From Leptospirillum sp037442005 (GTDB lineage: Bacteria > Nitrospirota > Leptospirillia > Leptospirillales > Leptospirillaceae), in NCBI GenBank assembly GCA_037442005.1, contig JBBIRA010000003.1:1-64000 (forward strand): a DNA stretch of 64,000 nt, written 5' to 3'. The translations under genes were made by a program, and so were the position numbers. Of the stretch, positions 61,950 through 64,000 are shown one piece after another. The stretch's first letter is position 1. Each line of letters starts with the position of its first letter. The notes below the pieces were generated by a model. That model did not search any database. It was not told the DNA's origin and saw nothing but the letters and a program-made list of their open reading frames with translations.

Positions 61950-62666
61950 CTACAGCCCCTGGCCTTTGACGTATTCATCAAGCGCCGTGAAAAACGAATC
62001 GCCCAGTAAAAACCGGATCGTCCCCTCCATCGACCGGTACATCAGAGGACCGATCCCGCTTTCATGGCAGGGAAGATGGGAAAGATAAGGAGTCGACTGA
62101 GAGCGGAGAACCGTTTCCCCGTCAGTCTTATAGACTCCAAGAGGATACTGAACACAATCCAGCGGTTTTAAGGCCATCCAGTTCATTCCCTGGTCAAGCG
62201 CATAAGCATGGATAGAGCAGACGTTTTCCATCGACTCATTTTTTGTCAGGAAAATGCAGGAGTCCGACTCTTCCCCGCCTTCGCCGCCTTTTCGCACGAT
62301 TTCATTGCAACGATAGTCTGCTTCAAGGTCAATGGCCCTCGCCATGGCCAGAACCTCATCGGAATCCAGCTCACACCCGTCAGGGCATTGCACATGACAC
62401 TCGGCGACGAAGGTTCCCTTTTTCTGGAAAATCTCCCGTTTCCGGGGAGTCATATAGGGAAGGATCCCTTCCATATGGGGCATGATCCGCTCAGCTTCTC
62501 CAGGAACAAGGATATTGGAGCGGTAGCAACACATGGAGTGGCAGTTCTGTGTCGTGACATTGCAGTCGTAAACCGTTTGCCACAGCTGGGGATCAACAAG
62601 AACGCCATTGATCCGGACATACATGATTTCCTTGGGAGGGAAGGGAATAAAAGCGGCATTGGACAT
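61950..62666 (-). CDS. Cysteine-rich DUF3109/YkgJ-like protein
   Basis: The 238-residue protein contains at least ten cysteines, including DCNVTTQNCHSMCC, AECHVQCPDGCELD, SCIFLTKNESMENVCSIH, LDCVQYPLGVY and HLPCHESG. The CC followed by a spaced C..H and an LDCVQYPLG region resembles the metal-binding YkgJ (CxxxCxxC) and DUF3109 proteins, thought to coordinate zinc or an iron-sulfur cluster. No signal peptide is present, so it is cytoplasmic. Function is unknown. It stands between a TrbG-like lipoprotein gene and pgpA. Confidence 0.65.
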   Translation of the reverse strand: MSNAAFIPFPPKEIMYVRINGVLVDPQLWQTVYDCNVTTQNCHSMCCYRSNILVPGEAERIMPHMEGILPYMTPRKREIFQKKGTFVAECHVQCPDGCELDSDEVLAMARAIDLEADYRCNEIVRKGGEGGEESDSCIFLTKNESMENVCSIHAYALDQGMNWMALKPLDCVQYPLGVYKTDGETVLRSQSTPYLSHLPCHESGIGPLMYRSMEGTIRFLLGDSFFTALDEYVKGQGL

Positions 62667-62728
62667 GAGTCTGCTCTTTCAAAGGGAAGGGAAAAGGCTC
62701 CAGATGCTGACGGAACCATCCGGTCAGG

Positions 62729-63103
62729 TTAAGGACGTTTGCTTTTCAAGGGGATCAGCTGAAAGTTGAGGGTGCCTTCATTGGTGGTGATCAGGATATT
62801 GCTTTCCATGGCTTTTCGGGAGGCTTCAATCATCAGTACCGGAGCGGAGGACTCCCCTTCTCCGGACGTTGAACGGGAAATGGTCCAACCGGAAGAATCC
62901 CCGGCTTTCACATCACGAATTCTCACCCCCGGCTTCATTTCAATGGCACAAACATGATTGATGGCGCAATGAATCCTCGGGGCGGTCGGATCATCACCTG
63001 TTGACTCGATCAGAGAATAGGAGGGGGATGCCGAACAACCGGCCAGAACAATGATAACCGCTGCCACCATCCATACAGAACGAACCATTCGTGCTGCCTG
63101 CAA
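62729..63103 (-). CDS. Orphan lipoprotein with TrbG/VirB9-like N-terminal domain
   Basis: The 124-residue protein has a lipoprotein signal with lipobox VLAGC (Cys23). The mature part reads HCAINHVCAIEMKPGVRI, then VKAGDSSGWTISRS, and ends with SNILITTNEGTLNFQLIPL. This matches the N-terminal beta domain of TrbG/VirB9/CagX proteins of type IV secretion and conjugation machines, in which a cysteine pair, a GDS..W motif and a TNL.I.T ending recur. The C-terminal half of those proteins is absent, and no other secretion genes are present. It could be a domesticated outer-membrane-linked lipoprotein. Confidence 0.65.
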   Translation of the reverse strand: MQAARMVRSVWMVAAVIIVLAGCSASPSYSLIESTGDDPTAPRIHCAINHVCAIEMKPGVRIRDVKAGDSSGWTISRSTSGEGESSAPVLMIEASRKAMESNILITTNEGTLNFQLIPLKSKRP

Positions 63104-63413
63104 CCAAACACCTCCCTAACGACGTGCCAGAGATTCCCTTGAACACCTGATAAAACAATCATTTCCTGAACCCATCCCAAAGTCTGACAGAAGTCTTCAT
63201 CCATGGCAAGAAGTTCCCGCAGAATCCAATGATTCTCTCTTGCTCCCAAACACAAATGAAGAATCATCAGAGCAAAGAGCCGCCATCAGGGATGTTTCAA
63301 ACGGTTTCACGCTTGAGATCTGCTCAAATGTTCATGCTAGACTTCAGGAAAGAGGGGAGATGTTCATTCATCCTCTCCCGAAAACCTGTTTAACTTCATG
63401 TGAAGGAGCTTTC
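63104..63413. other. Intergenic region between divergent exported-protein genes
   Basis: No supported gene; an 85-codon minus-strand frame overlapping the lipoprotein gene lacks any recognisable feature. A short inverted repeat, TTGAG-ATCTG-CTCAA (63313-63327), about 87 bases before the next start may be an operator or part of a promoter. Confidence 0.4.
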
Positions 63414-64000
63414 ATGAATTTCCAGACAACACCGTCCCTCAAAGGCCTCATGACATCCATCGGTCTCCTGTCCACAGTGGCATTTGGACTTGCTTCGATC
63501 CTCTTGACCCCCGCTGTCTCTCTGGCAAAAAAAACATCCGACGTGCTTCTGGTCACGAACAAAGGGATTGAGCCGCTTCATCACAAAACGGACTTCTCCA
63601 AACAACACATCATCAACTACAAAAACCTGTTTATCGACATCACCCGGTCGAAACCTTACAAAGACCCGAGCGGAAGGGTGGTCCACATTCCCAGAAACCA
63701 TATCTTCAGGAATGCCAGTGAGGTCACGTTCCGGTTCTGGCATCCCCGTCACGAACCGAGACTGCTCGACGGAATCGTCGTGAAGTCTTATGACAAGAAG
63801 GGGCATATGATTCACCATGGGGTTTTTGACAGGGGTGTCTTCGTTTCCATGATGATCAAAGACCTGTTCCATGGAAAATGGGTTGAGCTTCAGGATGTCG
63901 GCACCTTTGTCAAAGGAGACAAGTCACTCTACGTCAAGGTACGAATCCGCCACAGCCAGCAGATTGCCCTCGTTCCGTTTGCCACATTCCTTCAGGATTT
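63414..64000 (+). CDS. Secreted histidine-containing protein of unknown function (cut by window edge)
   Basis: An ATG at 63414 with AAGGAG 6 bases upstream opens a frame that runs to the window end (195 codons seen, no stop). A signal peptide is evident: a polar N-terminus, then GLLSTVAFGLASILL and a cleavage region near PAVSLA. The mature part is rich in histidine, lysine and aromatic residues (EPLHHKTDFS, RFWHPRHEPR, GHMIHHGVFD) and looks beta-structured. It may be a periplasmic metal-binding or cell-surface protein, but I do not recognise a family. Confidence 0.75.
   Translation, partial: MNFQTTPSLKGLMTSIGLLSTVAFGLASILLTPAVSLAKKTSDVLLVTNKGIEPLHHKTDFSKQHIINYKNLFIDITRSKPYKDPSGRVVHIPRNHIFRNASEVTFRFWHPRHEPRLLDGIVVKSYDKKGHMIHHGVFDRGVFVSMMIKDLFHGKWVELQDVGTFVKGDKSLYVKVRIRHSQQIALVPFATFLQD

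Noticed and set aside
63010..63267. An 85-codon leftward ORF overlapping the TrbG-like lipoprotein start
   Set aside because: It overlaps a clear lipoprotein signal peptide in another frame and shows no family features.
1..64000. Scan for tRNA, rRNA, tmRNA, RNase P RNA, SRP RNA and CRISPR arrays
   Set aside because: No cloverleaf, no conserved RNA cores and no regularly spaced direct repeats were seen by eye; a covariance-model search could still find a diverged small RNA.

Overview
The window looks like chromosomal DNA from a Gram-negative acidophile of the Leptospirillum type (phylum Nitrospirota). This is an inference from gene content, protein style and a mid-range GC content judged by eye; no database was consulted. 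A Gram-negative envelope is directly supported by the lptA-lptB-lptC set, three TolC/EmrA/EmrB-type efflux units and several lipoproteins. No rRNA, tRNA, CRISPR array or intact insertion sequence was seen.

Layout. (1) 1-1234: the end of a cobalamin operon (cbiA, cobC), minus strand. (2) 1235-6745: a loose accessory region with a small ORF broken by an in-frame amber codon, an orphan prenyltransferase/terpene-cyclase-fold protein, a lone AIPR-family (abortive infection) nuclease-like protein and a second amber-broken ORF ending at a terminator. (3) 6746-18972: an aldo/keto reductase, then a long minus-strand run hrcA-grpE-dnaK-dnaJ-rsmE-RDD-methyltransferase-cobU-cobT-cobS-rmuC behind a sigma-70-like promoter and a perfect CIRCE element. 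(4) 19069-26979: a minus-strand multidrug efflux operon tetR - tetraheme cytochrome c - emrA - emrB - tolC - emrA - emrB, with a perfect inverted repeat in front of tetR. (5) 27326-29474: an LPP20-like lipoprotein, queF and a DUF1571-like exported protein. (6) 29499-40959: a minus-strand housekeeping block (mdh, lptC, lptA, lptB, rpoN, hpf, rapZ, lipoprotein, aroC, aroK, aroB, a GAF-GAF-ANTAR regulator and a small membrane protein). (7) 41433-50373, plus strand: protoglobin histidine kinase, Rcp1-like response regulator and REC-GGDEF-EAL protein, then a second efflux unit (small membrane protein, emrB, emrA, tolC, tetraheme cytochrome c). (8) 50509-63103: a tightly overlapping minus-strand block (recA-alaS-ruvX-mltG-valS-nadC-birA-coaX) preceded by pgpA, a cysteine-rich protein and a TrbG/VirB9-like lipoprotein. 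(9) From 63414 a secreted protein runs off the right edge.

How the parts work together. Cobalamin genes in three places support corrin-ring amidation, lower-ligand activation and nucleotide-loop assembly. Heat-shock genes are under HrcA/CIRCE control. The most unusual signal is that two separate tripartite efflux operons each carry a closely related tetraheme c-type cytochrome. One copy is under a local TetR regulator, and the other sits directly downstream of a heme-based sensor and cyclic-di-GMP cassette. This suggests an efflux process coupled to periplasmic redox chemistry, which I do not recognise as a described system.
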